A stretch of DNA of 64,000 nt from positions 1,293,223 through 1,357,222 of the forward strand of contig NW_017265135.1 in the NCBI RefSeq assembly GCF_001638985.1, in the 5' to 3' direction. Source of the stretch: Phycomyces blakesleeanus NRRL 1555(-). Lineage: Eukaryota > Mucoromycota > Mucoromycetes > Mucorales > Phycomycetaceae. The notes under the pieces are model-generated. The model ran no database searches and was not told the origin of the DNA. It saw only the letters and a program-made list of their open reading frames with translations. Position numbers and translations under genes: made by a program. Below, piece by piece: positions 47,578 through 58,359 of the stretch (its first letter is position 1; the number at the start of each line of letters is the position of its first letter).

Positions 47578-50440
47578 CAGTGGTCCCTCGATAATTTCAC
47601 GCCCCTTTAATTTCACGCTTCGATAATTTCAAGGCTCTGAAGACCCAACTCGAAAAATAGGGCTTAACTTTCACGATTCTCGTTAATTTCACTTTCACGA
47701 AATTTTTTGGCCTTGAATCCTTAAAGAAAAAAAATTAGCCAATCAGACGAGAGCAATATAGTTACAGCTTGGTTTAAATTTTTTTAATTCTAGCTTTTCA
47801 TGATTTTGTAATTGACATCAATGTCAAGTGCGTTAAGTTTTCATGCCAAACACTGGGTTATCAAGTTGTCATCTAGCTTACTTTTTTTAAAATTTTTTTT
47901 TTCATTTTTTTTTTCAGAAATAAAATAAAACTATATGTGCTATATTTTGATTAAGTTTCATTTATTAATTGTTTAGTAAAGATTATTCACTTGAAAAATA
48001 TAAATATAATTCTAATTTGTTTGTTATAAAAGTTTTTATTGTAGATTTTATTATTTCTATCTGTCATTACTATTTATTGTTATTTGCAATTGTTACTATT
48101 TACAAACATATTACGAAATCAAGCTTTGACTGTACTTGGCTGCTAACTTTTTTTTTCTATTTTTAAATGAAGAAAAATATATTTCTTATAGAAAATTGTT
48201 TTTATTTTATTTGAAAAAGAATAAATTTTAAAAAGACTTAAAGAAGCTGGTTACTTTAGTTTGCTTTGAGTTCGCGGTTTTCTGGAACTTGTTTCTAAGG
48301 CCTTCAACCTTACTGACGAAGTCTCTGTCAATATCCTTGTCTTCCAAGATATCCAAAAGCGTGCAAACACACTCAAACTTTTCCGAAGCAGAATAAGTTC
48401 TCTTGAAAGGAACTGCTGATTCCACTTCAGCAATTTCTTCATTGCTGTTGTTGTTGGCTGCATTGTCGTCTGCGTCATACTCTTTCATGACAATGTCAGC
48501 GATCTCATTCTCATTGATCACTCTATGAGTGCATTGTCTCTCATAGAGTGGATCTGATTCGCTGGTCGGACAATCTTCAAGAGACAGAAGATCTGATCCG
48601 GCAATCTTGTCTAGGGTTTCTTCCAAGCCCTCGACCAGAACCTTTTCAGCCAGACTTTGCTGAATCATAGCCTGGTTTACATCTATAAATTATATTTAGA
48701 ATATTAAGAAAGTGGAATTGAAAGATTATAGTACTATTATAACCAATAAATTGTTTTACTAATACCTTCACTATCTTTGTCTTCAATGAAGTGAAAGATT
48801 GTTGCATTCCAGCAGTTCTCAATAGTCTTTGCTGAGACAGATTCCCAAGCCTCTCTTATCCATTTCATGGCCCACAATTGATCAATTTCAAAGATTTTAT
48901 CAATGGCCCCAATCTTATTTTGTTGGTCATTTTGAATCATGCCAATATACTGATATGCCTTGGCATACTGTTTACGCTTGAAATAAGCCTTAAAAGCCCA
49001 AATGATACCACCATCCAATGGCTGAAGATGGGACGTGGTGTTTGGAGGCAGAAAAAGAAGCTCAACATTTGTAGGCGCATAATCTACTATATGGCCAGAG
49101 AAATTATCAAGGATCAAAAGCACTTTGCAGTTTTGCGCTTTCATTGAACGATCAAAGCGATGGAGGAAAACATGGAAGATTGATCGTGTCATCCAGTCAT
49201 TACTGTTGTAATGATACATAGAAAATCCATGATCTACTGCCTCTTGTTTTTTGTTGTTTTTGTTAAAACAGTTTGGTCTTCTTGCATGACCAATCATCAA
49301 TATGTCAGACCACTTGTCTGTTCCATCGGCATTGCACAAAAGGCCTACTGTAAGCCGCTTCTTATTTTCCTTCCAACCAGAAAATTTCTGGCAGGAAATC
49401 GTTGTTCTTGGTGGGGCGGCATAGAAAAGTACTGTTTCATCAAAGTTATAGATGTCACAAGCACTATAAGCCTCTATCTTCTCTTTGATAGCAGCCTTGT
49501 CAATCTGAAGCGACTCTATGTCTGTTGAACCAGCCTCACCATGAATTCGATTCATCTTGATATAATGACGCTTTCCAAACTTCTCCATCCAGCCTTGAGA
49601 AGCATTAAAATCTTTAACGCCTATTCTTTCAGCAAAAATAGTAGCTTTAGTCTTAATCAATTCCCAAGTGATGGGAATCTGATTATTTTCAGCAATGTTG
49701 ATCCAAAGAATCACTGCTTCTTCGATTTGCTATAGTTATGTGACAATATAATAAGATTAATTTTATTTTTTATATAGAGCAAAAATGCATAATGTTGAGA
49801 TATATTACATACAGGCCATTTTCCCTTTCTAACACGCTTTCTGTTCTTTACGTTGGCTTGCATTATCAAGCCCTGGTCTCCTCTCTTCAAAATCTTCGAG
49901 ATTGTAGAAGCATCAGGAGCTTTCTGAAGGCCAAAGGTTTTCTTTGCCCAGTCAGCCAATTGAGGGTTACTCATAGACAGCTTTTTCTTTTTCATATCGC
50001 AAATCTCAAGATGATTTGCAATATTAAGCAAAACGTTTTTTTTGGTCATATTTATTGTTTAGTTCTGGATTTGATAGATTTCATTAAAGTATCAAAAAAA
50101 TTGAAAATGATATTAGATAAGCATTATATAATAAGCTAAAAGCATACCGAGAAGCTGTTATTATTTGATTGAATAAGAATTTGAAACAATAATTGGTTAC
50201 GAGACAGAGGGGGTAGAAAACAGTAATGCAGCCAGGGGTTATATTTAACTAGAATGAATTTAAACAGAGGATTGAATCATATCGAATCATTACTTGATAT
50301 ATTTTTTTTCTATTAAAGAATAATGTAAACTCCGCCCATAGTTGGCGGAAAATATATACTCCGAACTCGTTAATTTCACTCTTCAATAATTTCAAGGCAT
50401 CTGGCCTTCCCTAGGCCTTGAAATTATCGAGGGACTACTG
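47578..50440 (-). mobile_element. pogo-type DNA transposon, copy 2 (complete, 2863 bp)
   Basis: The left end is CAGTGGTCCCTCGATAATTT; the right end is its reverse complement with one change (GGGACTACTG for GGGACCACTG). TA lies at 47576-47577 and 50441-50442. It is inverted with respect to copy 1 and nearly identical to it. It sits in an AT-rich intron of the A3 transposase. Confidence 0.92.
48228..50049 (-). CDS. pogo/Tigger-type transposase, 551 aa, intact (copy 2)
   Basis: Exons 50049-49813, 49729-48766 and 48682-48228 are the mirror image of copy 1, with the same lengths and splice sites and no stop. The two proteins differ at about 30 positions, most of them in the middle exon; the C-terminal exon differs at about three. 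The catalytic blocks YNFDETVLFY, LLILDNFSGH and LQPLDGGIIWAF keep the three Asp residues with the DD30D spacing. Domain order is the same as copy 1: two N-terminal helix-turn-helix domains, DDE_1 core, acidic tail. Confidence 0.92.
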
Positions 50441-51094
50441 TATATATATCTTACCATGGGACCATCAAGGTCAGTGTTATTATTACCATCAGTGCTTTTG
50501 TGACTAATTGTGCTTGTATTTTCTTTGTTTATTTGAAGCATCAATATTGTTAATACATAGTCTGTCTTTTTAACTTTTGTTTTTCTCAAACTCACTTAAG
50601 CATCAAGCTTAGAATCGCAGCTGAAACAGACTGGCTAGGCATCAAAAGCAAAGGAGCTGCAGACAAGTGCGCATTTCTCATATTTTCCAACTGATTTTTC
50701 AAGCACAAGGTTAAGCACTTCTCAGCCATTTTCATATTACTATAGACTTTTTTGCAAGAGCTGCATTTATGAGGGAGAGTTTTTTAATTAATAACTTTTT
50801 TAAATAGGTAATTGAGTAACTTTGGTAAGAATAGAGATAATTATTTTCCCAATACGCGTCTTTATACTTAATCTATTGAAGATGACAATGATATAGATAA
50901 TCTGAACTCCCTCACAGGACTCAAAAAGATAATAACATGTGGTATGTAGTTATTGCAGCTATTATAATAAAGACAACAAACCCTGTTAAACCAATAGATA
51001 TACCAAAATAAATCTGATAGTAATTAGAAAAAAATTCTTTCTCTTTTTTCTTTTTTTTATAACAAACCCATATTCCTAATTTTTTTAAGACAAT

Positions 51095-51670
51095 AAATAA
51101 GACTGATTATACAATTCTCCAGATACTTCAGGGTATCCAAGAGACACTTTTTGCTTTGCAAAAAGGTCAGGAAGAACTCCAGATTGGACAAGACACACTC
51201 AAGAAAGGTCAAGAGGCATTCCAGAAAGAACAAGCGTTGCTTAGACAGGAGATCACCAATATTTGTAAAGATATGAATGGCCAAGAAAGCCCAGAGCCAA
51301 CAATAGTACATAACGTAAAATATAATAAAAGGAAGTAAAGTATACAGGCTAATATAAGATAATATAGAATCTCGGTTTAGCAATTCCAAGACCAGTACCA
51401 AATATTAAAGATATAACTTTGGTACATATCTACAGAATTATGAGTCACGATATCGGGGTTGAGCTGGATAAAAGAAACAAAGCAATCCTTCACACTTGTA
51501 CAGACCTTGTCTGTGATGAGCTGGCCACTCTTCCTTCTGTGCAAGCTCTAGAACAATATCCAAACTGGAGTGCAATTTCTCAAGAGGACGAGAACTGGGT
51601 GTGCACCAGACATGCCTGTCTACTTAGAAACAGTAGTACAGACTTTACCAGATGCCACAAAAACTGAGCA
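51095..51670 (+). pseudogene. CACTA A3 companion protein, start codon lost
   Basis: Exon 1 (51095-51338) encodes a coiled coil with repeated KGQEELQIGQDTLKKGQEAF units. Exon 2 (about 51378-51667) has DITLVHIYRIMSHDIGVELD and HTCTDLVCDELATLPSVQAL, matching the A1 companion (1-470). At the place of the A1 initiator Met (MNNTD) this copy has Ile (INKTD), ATG having become ATA. The reading frame between the exons is not cleanly restored by canonical splice sites. Function unknown; it is divergent from the transposase, as in A1. Confidence 0.5.
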
Positions 51671-51689
51671 TCTGTTGTAAAGGTTAGCC

Positions 51690-52260
51690 AATTATAGAAA
51701 AACTGTAAAAAGTGACAGTAAATTGTAAGTCTACGCCTGGTAGATATCATAGAATAAAATATCAACTATCAATAAAGTCTGTAGTAAATAAAATGATATC
51801 TAGCTAGTATAATCTATATATAATAAGCCATTTTTTGTTTTGACAACCAATAAACTATGTTTTGTAAAATTTATTTCTATTCCAACAACCAATAAAATAC
51901 TTGTTTATAAGAATATTTGTTGAAAAATATATTTTTAATCCAATTAAAATGATTAATAACCCAATCTCTATATAAATGAAAACCAATCAAGTGAATATTA
52001 TTTATAAAGTGACCAATGATTTTAGAAATAAGATTAAAATAGAAATTATAATATCCAATAAAAAAGAATTATAAACCAAGACTTTCATATATAAGCACCA
52101 ATAAAAAGGCAAATATATATTACAAAAATGTGTATTGGTAACTGAATAAAACCTCACATCTGTCAATGAGCAAGGTTATACAATAATCCATAACAGGCAG
52201 GAGGTGAAAAAGTGGGTAGGCAAAAAACACCCACCTGGGCAACCTTCTGAGCAGCCCCCC
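51690..52260. other. Subterminal right part of A3, no gene
   Basis: AT-rich with repeated CAACCAATAAA words (for example about 51845, 51888 and 52090), possibly subterminal motifs of the CACTA element. No supported coding region. Confidence 0.4.
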
Positions 52261-52298
52261 AGTGAACCCCTGGCAGACCCTCTTTTTTTCCTGTAGTG

Positions 52299-52632
52299 TT
52301 AGAAGATAACTTCCTTTAGAATCAAAAGATTCCTTCATAGTCTTTCTCTTTCTCCACTCAATTGTTAATGAATTCTTCTGATATGTACCACGAAGGAACT
52401 TATCAGCTCCCTCATGCCATTTGAGGAAGTGGCTAGAATAGATGGCAGAAGTAACATCATCTGTAATTCTCTGAAGTTCTCTGTCATCCACAGTAATATC
52501 TTCTTCAATATCAATCTCAAATAAGTCAACCAGGTCGTCATTGCTGGTTTCTATGTTTTTAGAGAAACAGTTTCCAGATTCTGATTGAAATTTACTTTTT
52601 GCTAATCTTGATTTCTTGCTGGCAGGAGGCAT
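52299..52632 (-). pseudogene. Transposase-like gene H, 5' part
   Basis: It starts at the ATG at 52632 (MPPASKKSRLAKSKF), followed by an acidic stretch (DLFEIDIEEDITVDD) and the block KWHEGADKFLRGTYQKNSL, then TIEWRKRKTMKES. I recognise this as the usual N-terminal region of the same fungal family as 42911-44688. The frame KGSYLL reaches the CACTA target site; dropping A3 and one triplet continues in the same frame as TEKGFTILSRKESVNK in the 3' part. The longer frame to 52120 reads into the CACTA end and is not real. Confidence 0.65.
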
Positions 52633-52639
52633 TTTGACA

Positions 52640-53790
52640 AAATTGTTTTGTAGATTAAAAGGTTTAAGTATTTAGAAATATTTTGATTGATGAGCCAAAA
52701 GTAAATATAAGGTACATATTAAACATGACAGTCCATGTTACACAAATATCCTTTTATAGAAACGGTACTATTAATCCCCGCCATGGGCAGGGGAAAATAA
52801 TTTTTCAATATTCAAAAAAAGAACTAGAACTTGACTATATTCTACAGATACCTCTTGACTTTGAAGGTCCATGACTTTTTATTCAAGCCTTTTTTCCAGA
52901 ATTGTTTAAACATGTTTAAGCAATTTTGGATAGCTTTTCTGTAGCAAAAGTCATGGAACTTTGAAAAACACCCATAAACTTAGATGTTTATCTCCAAATG
53001 CACCATATCAAATATGAATTTCTATCAAACATTTTTTGTTGAAATATCATATCTCAAACATAATATACATTTGGTAATCATTGCCTGTTAGAAAAGGAGT
53101 AGTACTATACTCATGAACACTGCTTCATATAATCAAGTTAATGAGAGATCCATTAACTTTTATTAAATAATAATCATTTTTTTCTTGGTATTATGTTAGA
53201 GCAAAAATATTAATACTAACTTTATTAAAAAATAATGAAAAAAATAAGTAGAGAAAAGTATACTGAAGGGATGCTTATATTCTTATATGTGTATATTAAA
53301 ATTACAACTATTAATATTTTCAAGCCTAATTTTTTTGTGAGTTTAGCAGCAAAGAAATAATACAACATGATTGGTTAATTATGTTTTATAATGTTCGAAT
53401 TTTTTTTTTCAAGTTTGACAAACTTTTGAAAAAATTTATCAACACCACCAGAGATTTTTGTTATCATTTTGGGTGAAAATTGGCACCTAAGCAATATGAT
53501 TGGCTTAGAGGCCAAAATATTGTAATTTGTTTTCGTACTCAATTTTTTTCATCCGAATAAAGGATAAAATTAAGTTCAGTACTACTTGTGGGCTTTTAAA
53601 GTAAGAAAAAAAACTGTTAGGGAAGTCAGAAAGTGTTCAAGTGAGACAAAGGATTTATTAAGGAAAGTTGGGGGTTGGTTTGAGTAACCAAAAAATGACT
53701 TCACAGAAATTACGCAAAAAAATTGATGTTGAGAAGAAGAAAACAGAAGGTTCAAATAATAATTATAATAATAATAAAGAAGTAGCATCA
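52640..53790. other. AT-rich gap with one near-palindrome
   Basis: No gene supported. A near-palindrome of about 100 bases lies at 52862-52960. T-rich and A-rich tracts make up the rest. Confidence 0.45.
52862..52960. repeat. Near-palindromic foldback of about 100 bp
   Basis: TCCATGACTTTT on the left pairs with AAAAGTCATGGAA on the right, and the centre AATTGTTTAAACATGTTTAA is itself palindromic. Confidence 0.55.
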
Positions 53791-53792
53791 TT

Positions 53793-56700
53793 TTATTCAT
53801 CAAAAAGAATATTATTGAAAATGAACCAGTAGGAACCGAACTTGCTCAAATTTACAATGTAAAATGGGTTGCGGAAAATGTGCAAATCTAACTTACAAAC
53901 GAGATTCATGTTAGCAACATCAGAATGCTCACCTGTCATTACAGCCTTGGCATAGTTATTGTTTCTGTCATTATCCGTACGAGGAACAATGCTAAGAAAC
54001 TTAACAACAGAGCCTGAGACAAGTCCTATACGAGGGCGAGAGATTGGATCATCTTTAAAAACAAACGCGCCAAAACTGTTGTTTTGGACGGCGTCATCTT
54101 CAATATCTCCAGTGTCGTTGTTGTCCTTTAGCTCTCTCGAGCCGCCAAAGAAGGTGTAATAGAACAAAGATTCATTGTTGTCCTTAATGAACCTCTCTAT
54201 TCCAGTTCCAGACTTCTCTCGGTTGCCAGAGCTATTAATCCACGACCCGCCGTCAATTACATGTTGCAATGCTATCTGCTTTGCAAACTTTAGGCAAACA
54301 TCTCTGGAAGTGTTTTGGCGATTCGTATGAAACAGATGTTCGCGAATGTGCTTATTGAACTGTTCGCCCTTTTCTGTTTCATAATTGAGGGCTGGGCCAA
54401 AACGAATTATATCTTCCTTGAGATGTGTCAAGTAATGAACTTTCGGCTTGGTGCAATATGCCTTGTGGAGCTCGTTCTTGGTTCCTTTATCGTAGTCAAA
54501 TAATGCTCTGATCAAGCGCTTCACTGCATTATCTACTCTGATAATATAGTTATCAAAGTCTGATGTCACCTGACGAACGAATACCAGAGAACACAATCGG
54601 CCAAGTTCAACAAAGCATGGTATTACAAGGTCTAGCTCATGATTTCCAGAGAATTCTGTAATCAGAATTACAGGAAGTATTTGAAGCAGAACCTTGAAAT
54701 CTCTACCGAGGAATGAACCACTATGTCTCAAGTTTCGGGTGAACTTTCTTGATAGACCAGTTGATCGCGTGTAATCTGTCAAGAATTCTGAAAGTCTTGC
54801 TATTGTGGCTGTGTCATTCTTAAGCACGACCTTAACCAAGTCAATTACCATATACTTTGCAACACCAAGAAGTATCGTGTGGAGGATTTCCACTGGTGTA
54901 TCCTTTTCTGGATCAAACGACTGCAATTCTAATAAGCGGCCAGTCGAACGATCTCTAAAGCTTATCTCGTTTGCAGGCGTGTTCATTCCAATTTTCGGAG
55001 TATTTGGGATCTCAGTGTCTCTGCCAGGTGACGAGTTTGCAAGAACATAGTGCTCTCGAGTTCGTCTCTCATGGCACTCACAGAAGTAGGACAAGTCCTT
55101 CACAAAGTCTTTTGCACGTCTAAGTTCGATGTAGCATCTTCTGCAAGGAAATGTGGTGGCCGGCCCAAGCAATCCGCAAAGTTCCGAATGACATGGCGTG
55201 TCAGCCTCAATCCAAAGGATGGGAGCAACAACCAGAACATACTCATTGTCTTCAGCGGAGAACATTTTTACACCTTTCTCGAGTTTCTTAAAGTCATCAA
55301 CGATTGCTGGCAGAAGAGACATACCATTTGCACCATCTTTCTTAGGGATTGTAGAAAGAAACTGGATGTTTGCTATCGAATTTCGATCCTTAAAAGGCAA
55401 GGCAGTGCATCTCATTAACCAGCTTTCAAACGGATTGTACTGCTTTGAACGATTGCCGGAAGTGTCGTCTGTAAAAAGGATGATTGAAACAATCCTAACT
55501 TTGTAAAACACTGCATCGCAATCTACATTACTGGGCAAAACAGAAAGAGGCATAGGCTTCTTCATTGGATGAACTCCAAAAAGAAGAAAGTCATGAGCAG
55601 GACTCAATCTGGTAAGGCTACTTGAGATACTGTAGTAGTGATCTCTTTCAACAGGAGTGGTGTCAACGTGAGAGATCTGCTCTACTCTAAGATCGGTAAC
55701 AGCAACCTCAACGCCATAGCATACAATCGAAATCGCTCTGACCAGATACCCTCTCGCAAAAATGTTTTTATTTGCCGTGTGGAACGATTCAACCAAAAAG
55801 CAGATGCTGCAATCGTTTGTCTTCAAGTAAACGATGTTTCCAAACCAGACATCTATACCATTTACAGTGTGCATAGGCTGCTGAAAGAGATGGTGGGTTC
55901 TCCACTTTTCACCTTGTTCCAAACAGATCGATTGGTTTGGGGTACGATCGGGCATGGACGAGATCAACTTGGATTTCTTTGGGTTTGCCATAAGAAATCT
56001 CAAGTGGTCGGACGGAAGGTTAATATGGGCGAATGCGTTCCCGTTTGATCCAGGTACTGATATTCTTTGTGAAGGAAAGACAGGCATCTTGGACTTCTTT
56101 CTTGCCTGATAATTTAAAAGAGCATCCAAACGAGGTAACTTAAATGTTCTTCCTATGGGAGTTTCTTGCTGGATCTTAATGATCAAGTTCATCGCAAGCA
56201 GTATCTTCTTCAACATTCGCTGGGAGATCATGTCATTATCCCCATCGATAAAAGCGAAAAGGATCATGGTTTGAAGATCGCGAAAAGGATAACAGCTTGT
56301 AGGGTCATTTACAGCGCCAATTGTCTCAAAGACTTCTTCCGGGATCTCAGAGTCATCATCGGTCATTGATACCTCATCAGCAGCAGCAGCAGAAGAAAAC
56401 ATGTCAGAGAACGCGTTGAAAACTGGATTACTGTTCATTTCAATATCAAAGAAATTATCGACAATATCGTTTTCCTCGTCTACAATGTTGTCTTCTTCAT
56501 CCCCAATACTGGAGGAGTCATCTTCGTCACTCGAGTAATCAAATGCATTAGCATCCAGAATAGTGCTCTCGACTATCAATTCGGCCTGCTCGGGTTCGTC
56601 GAGTACAGTATTGGTTGCCATTTGATTACTTATATGGTGAACCTTCGAATGCCTTTTCAGTAACCAAGGCTTTTCGAACTCTTTTTCGCATTCGGAGCAG

Positions 56701-56801
56701 GTAAAAATACCTGAATTGATGCTAAAGTTAAGTTCGCCTTGCCTTTTAGGGGGGCGAGTCTTAACGATTTTATATGTTTCTTGTCTTGTATTCTTTTGCA
56801 T
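53793..56801 (-). CDS. Intact 1002-residue C2H2 zinc-finger, transposon-type protein
   Basis: A single uninterrupted exon. Residues about 34-56 form a C2H2 finger (FTCSECEKEFEKPWLLKRHSKVHH pattern, C-x2-C-x12-H-x4-H). An acidic low-complexity stretch follows (residues about 85-160). The core has RTPNQSICLEQGEKWRTHHL, ELCGLLGPATTFPCRRCYIEL (C-x2-C) and EILHTILLGVAKYMVIDLVK. This resembles large multi-copy zinc-finger proteins of Mucoromycota and Basidiomycota that look like distant Tnp2-type element proteins. That is recall, not a search. No terminal repeats or target duplication were found around it. It is the longest intact frame here, so it is either recently moved or under selection. Confidence 0.7.
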   Translation of the reverse strand: MQKNTRQETYKIVKTRPPKRQGELNFSINSGIFTCSECEKEFEKPWLLKRHSKVHHISNQMATNTVLDEPEQAELIVESTILDANAFDYSSDEDDSSSIGDEEDNIVDEENDIVDNFFDIEMNSNPVFNAFSDMFSSAAAADEVSMTDDDSEIPEEVFETIGAVNDPTSCYPFRDLQTMILFAFIDGDNDMISQRMLKKILLAMNLIIKIQQETPIGRTFKLPRLDALLNYQARKKSKMPVFPSQRISVPGSNGNAFAHINLPSDHLRFLMANPKKSKLISSMPDRTPNQSICLEQGEKWRTHHLFQQPMHTVNGIDVWFGNIVYLKTNDCSICFLVESFHTANKNIFARGYLVRAISIVCYGVEVAVTDLRVEQISHVDTTPVERDHYYSISSSLTRLSPAHDFLLFGVHPMKKPMPLSVLPSNVDCDAVFYKVRIVSIILFTDDTSGNRSKQYNPFESWLMRCTALPFKDRNSIANIQFLSTIPKKDGANGMSLLPAIVDDFKKLEKGVKMFSAEDNEYVLVVAPILWIEADTPCHSELCGLLGPATTFPCRRCYIELRRAKDFVKDLSYFCECHERRTREHYVLANSSPGRDTEIPNTPKIGMNTPANEISFRDRSTGRLLELQSFDPEKDTPVEILHTILLGVAKYMVIDLVKVVLKNDTATIARLSEFLTDYTRSTGLSRKFTRNLRHSGSFLGRDFKVLLQILPVILITEFSGNHELDLVIPCFVELGRLCSLVFVRQVTSDFDNYIIRVDNAVKRLIRALFDYDKGTKNELHKAYCTKPKVHYLTHLKEDIIRFGPALNYETEKGEQFNKHIREHLFHTNRQNTSRDVCLKFAKQIALQHVIDGGSWINSSGNREKSGTGIERFIKDNNESLFYYTFFGGSRELKDNNDTGDIEDDAVQNNSFGAFVFKDDPISRPRIGLVSGSVVKFLSIVPRTDNDRNNNYAKAVMTGEHSDVANMNLVCKLDLHIFRNPFYIVNLSKFGSYWFIFNNILFDE

Positions 56802-58359
56802 AATAGTAAATTGATTGTAAAAACAAAGGGGGGAAAATGACTTTGCGAAAATAATTGAATTTATAAAATGTGGAAAGATCGATATTTAATGTCAGCGGAC
56901 CAATTAGAATTTTTTTTACTTCTTTTCTTTTAAGAAAATATCGCGTGTTTTTGTCTTCTTTTTCATTTTACTTTTCCACAAAATATTTATTATTTGCATG
57001 AGCTTCCATTTGTAAGATATTCCAGTATACTTATAGTATTTATAGAAGCAGAATTTTGCTTAAAGACTATAAGCTCAAAGGTATTTATGCTATCAAAGTT
57101 TTTTATGTCATTGTGTTTATTAATCATACAATTCTAGTTTATAAATTAGTTTTTCATCATCTCGGTAAATCAATAAAGAGGTAATAACTACATGTTCCTC
57201 TTACAAAGCAACAGAAGACTAACTATTTACTCCTCACTTGCAGAGATTTGGCTGCCTTTTATTGCAAATGCCTTAATAGAGTCAAAGGTAAAATTCTGTT
57301 AAATATATATAACTAAGTTTAATTACTAATTATTAGTTCTTCTGCTTTAGCTTTTCTCGAAATTCAAATCTTTATGCTCTTTGGGTTTATTGGAATTTCT
57401 GGCACCGGGTCTCTTGGATTAGCTAGACATAGTAGTTTGCAGCAAACCGATCGCGTAATTTACAGGCATAAGTACAAACAGTTATACTACTAGTGTTTCT
57501 AGTGGTATGGATATACTGGTGTGCTACTGCCTGTGGATTTTATGGTCCAGTCTAGCTTTTTTTTAGCCTAATTTTTTTCGAAAATAAAAAATAAATTTTT
57601 TACAACCCAAAATTATTTGAAACAAATTAAAAATTTGAACCATTTTTGAAATTGTGCAGTACATTTTTTAATCGAAATCTATTGGCTGAGAGTAGTCCCC
57701 CCATCCTCCCACTTTTCAGTCCCCCAAAAAAATGAATTTCCTGTTATGGGCAAAATTCGCCCCGTATACAAGAATCCTTTTAAGGAACAAGATTACACAA
57801 AAAAATCTGCTGTGGTGAATCATTTACATTTTTCACACCCAGATTTCCTTATATGAATGGTTTAAACTCCTCCAAATGTTTTACAAAGTCTCAGCAAGGT
57901 CTCTATTACATTTAATAAAAAACATTTTTATTTTTATCTAAAGACTATTATTAAAAACTTAACAATCCCCAGTGATATTGATTCTGCGACTTAATTATAA
58001 GTGCCAGAAAGAAAATATCAGATCGAGACTTGACAGCTTAATTTTGGTAATACAAGTGTTAGATATTATTTTGATGAATCTGTAAAATCTGAAGATGGTT
58101 AATCACAGTATTGTAACTCATTTTATTTTTTTTGGAAATAAAAAATGGGATCCTCCAATGAAATGTCTTTATTTTTACTCCGAAATTTCCAAATATGGTA
58201 GTAGCAAGTTGATTAAACTGAAAGTTGAGTTGAGAATACTATTGATTCTGCTGGAACTTTCTAGTATTATCAACTTGCGAGTTGAAATTACTGGTTTGCT
58301 CACAGTTTAATTAACTTTTAAAATTAAATTTTTCTTTTTCTTTCAAAAACTTATTTATT
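56802..58359. other. AT-rich intergenic region
   Basis: No gene is supported. A copy of the 50 bp repeat lies at 58055-58110, and a weak inverted repeat GTAGCAAGTTGAT / ATCAACTTGCGA lies near 58200 and 58270. Confidence 0.4.
58055..58110 (+). repeat. About 50 bp repeat shared with 22278-22331
   Basis: See the copy beside the tRNA; this one starts TGTTAGATATTATTTTGATG and ends CACAGTA. The sequences diverge beyond that point. Confidence 0.5.

Larger units (their letters stand above)
45048..50790 (-). pseudogene. CACTA/Tnp2-type transposase (A3), decayed, pogo in an intron
   Basis: Exon 1 (about 50775-50620) has the zinc finger CSSCKKVYSNMKMAEKC..C, the same C-x2-C-x12-C-x3-C as A1, but no ATG is visible in frame. 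Exon 2 (about 50540-50455) ends at GTAAGA, the donor of the intron into which pogo copy 2 is inserted. Exon 3 starts at about 47524 (TSPLVFDFSKPSPIPSNND) and contains CKHCGEDCYK, SVNGFVSHNVPGSVIIL and MIPGPSAPLDFW. One base is lost near 46975 and several stops follow. The last exon (45994-45048) is open: INQHLLQHYPEM, ECAIGEYSRSIK and KPKVVHLVDVKELVGL. It is clearly inactive. Trp at the place of the A1 stop shows what A1 lost. Confidence 0.75.
44689..52298 (-). mobile_element. CACTA-type element A3, complete (7610 bp with pogo inside)
   Basis: The left end is CACTATGGGAAAAATGGGG at 44689. The right end is TTTTTTTCCTGTAGTG, that is CACTACAGG on the other strand, at 52298. The flanking triplets are CTA (44686-44688) and TTA (52299-52301), a three-base duplication with one transition. 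Genes: transposase on minus (50790-45048), companion on plus (51095-51670). A pogo element is inserted in the second intron of the transposase. Without it the CACTA element is about 4.75 kb. The element interrupts gene H in frame. Confidence 0.88.

Noticed and set aside
52120..52298. C-terminal half of the 170-residue frame at 52120-52632
   Set aside because: It reads past the target site into the CACTA A3 end, so it is not part of gene H.
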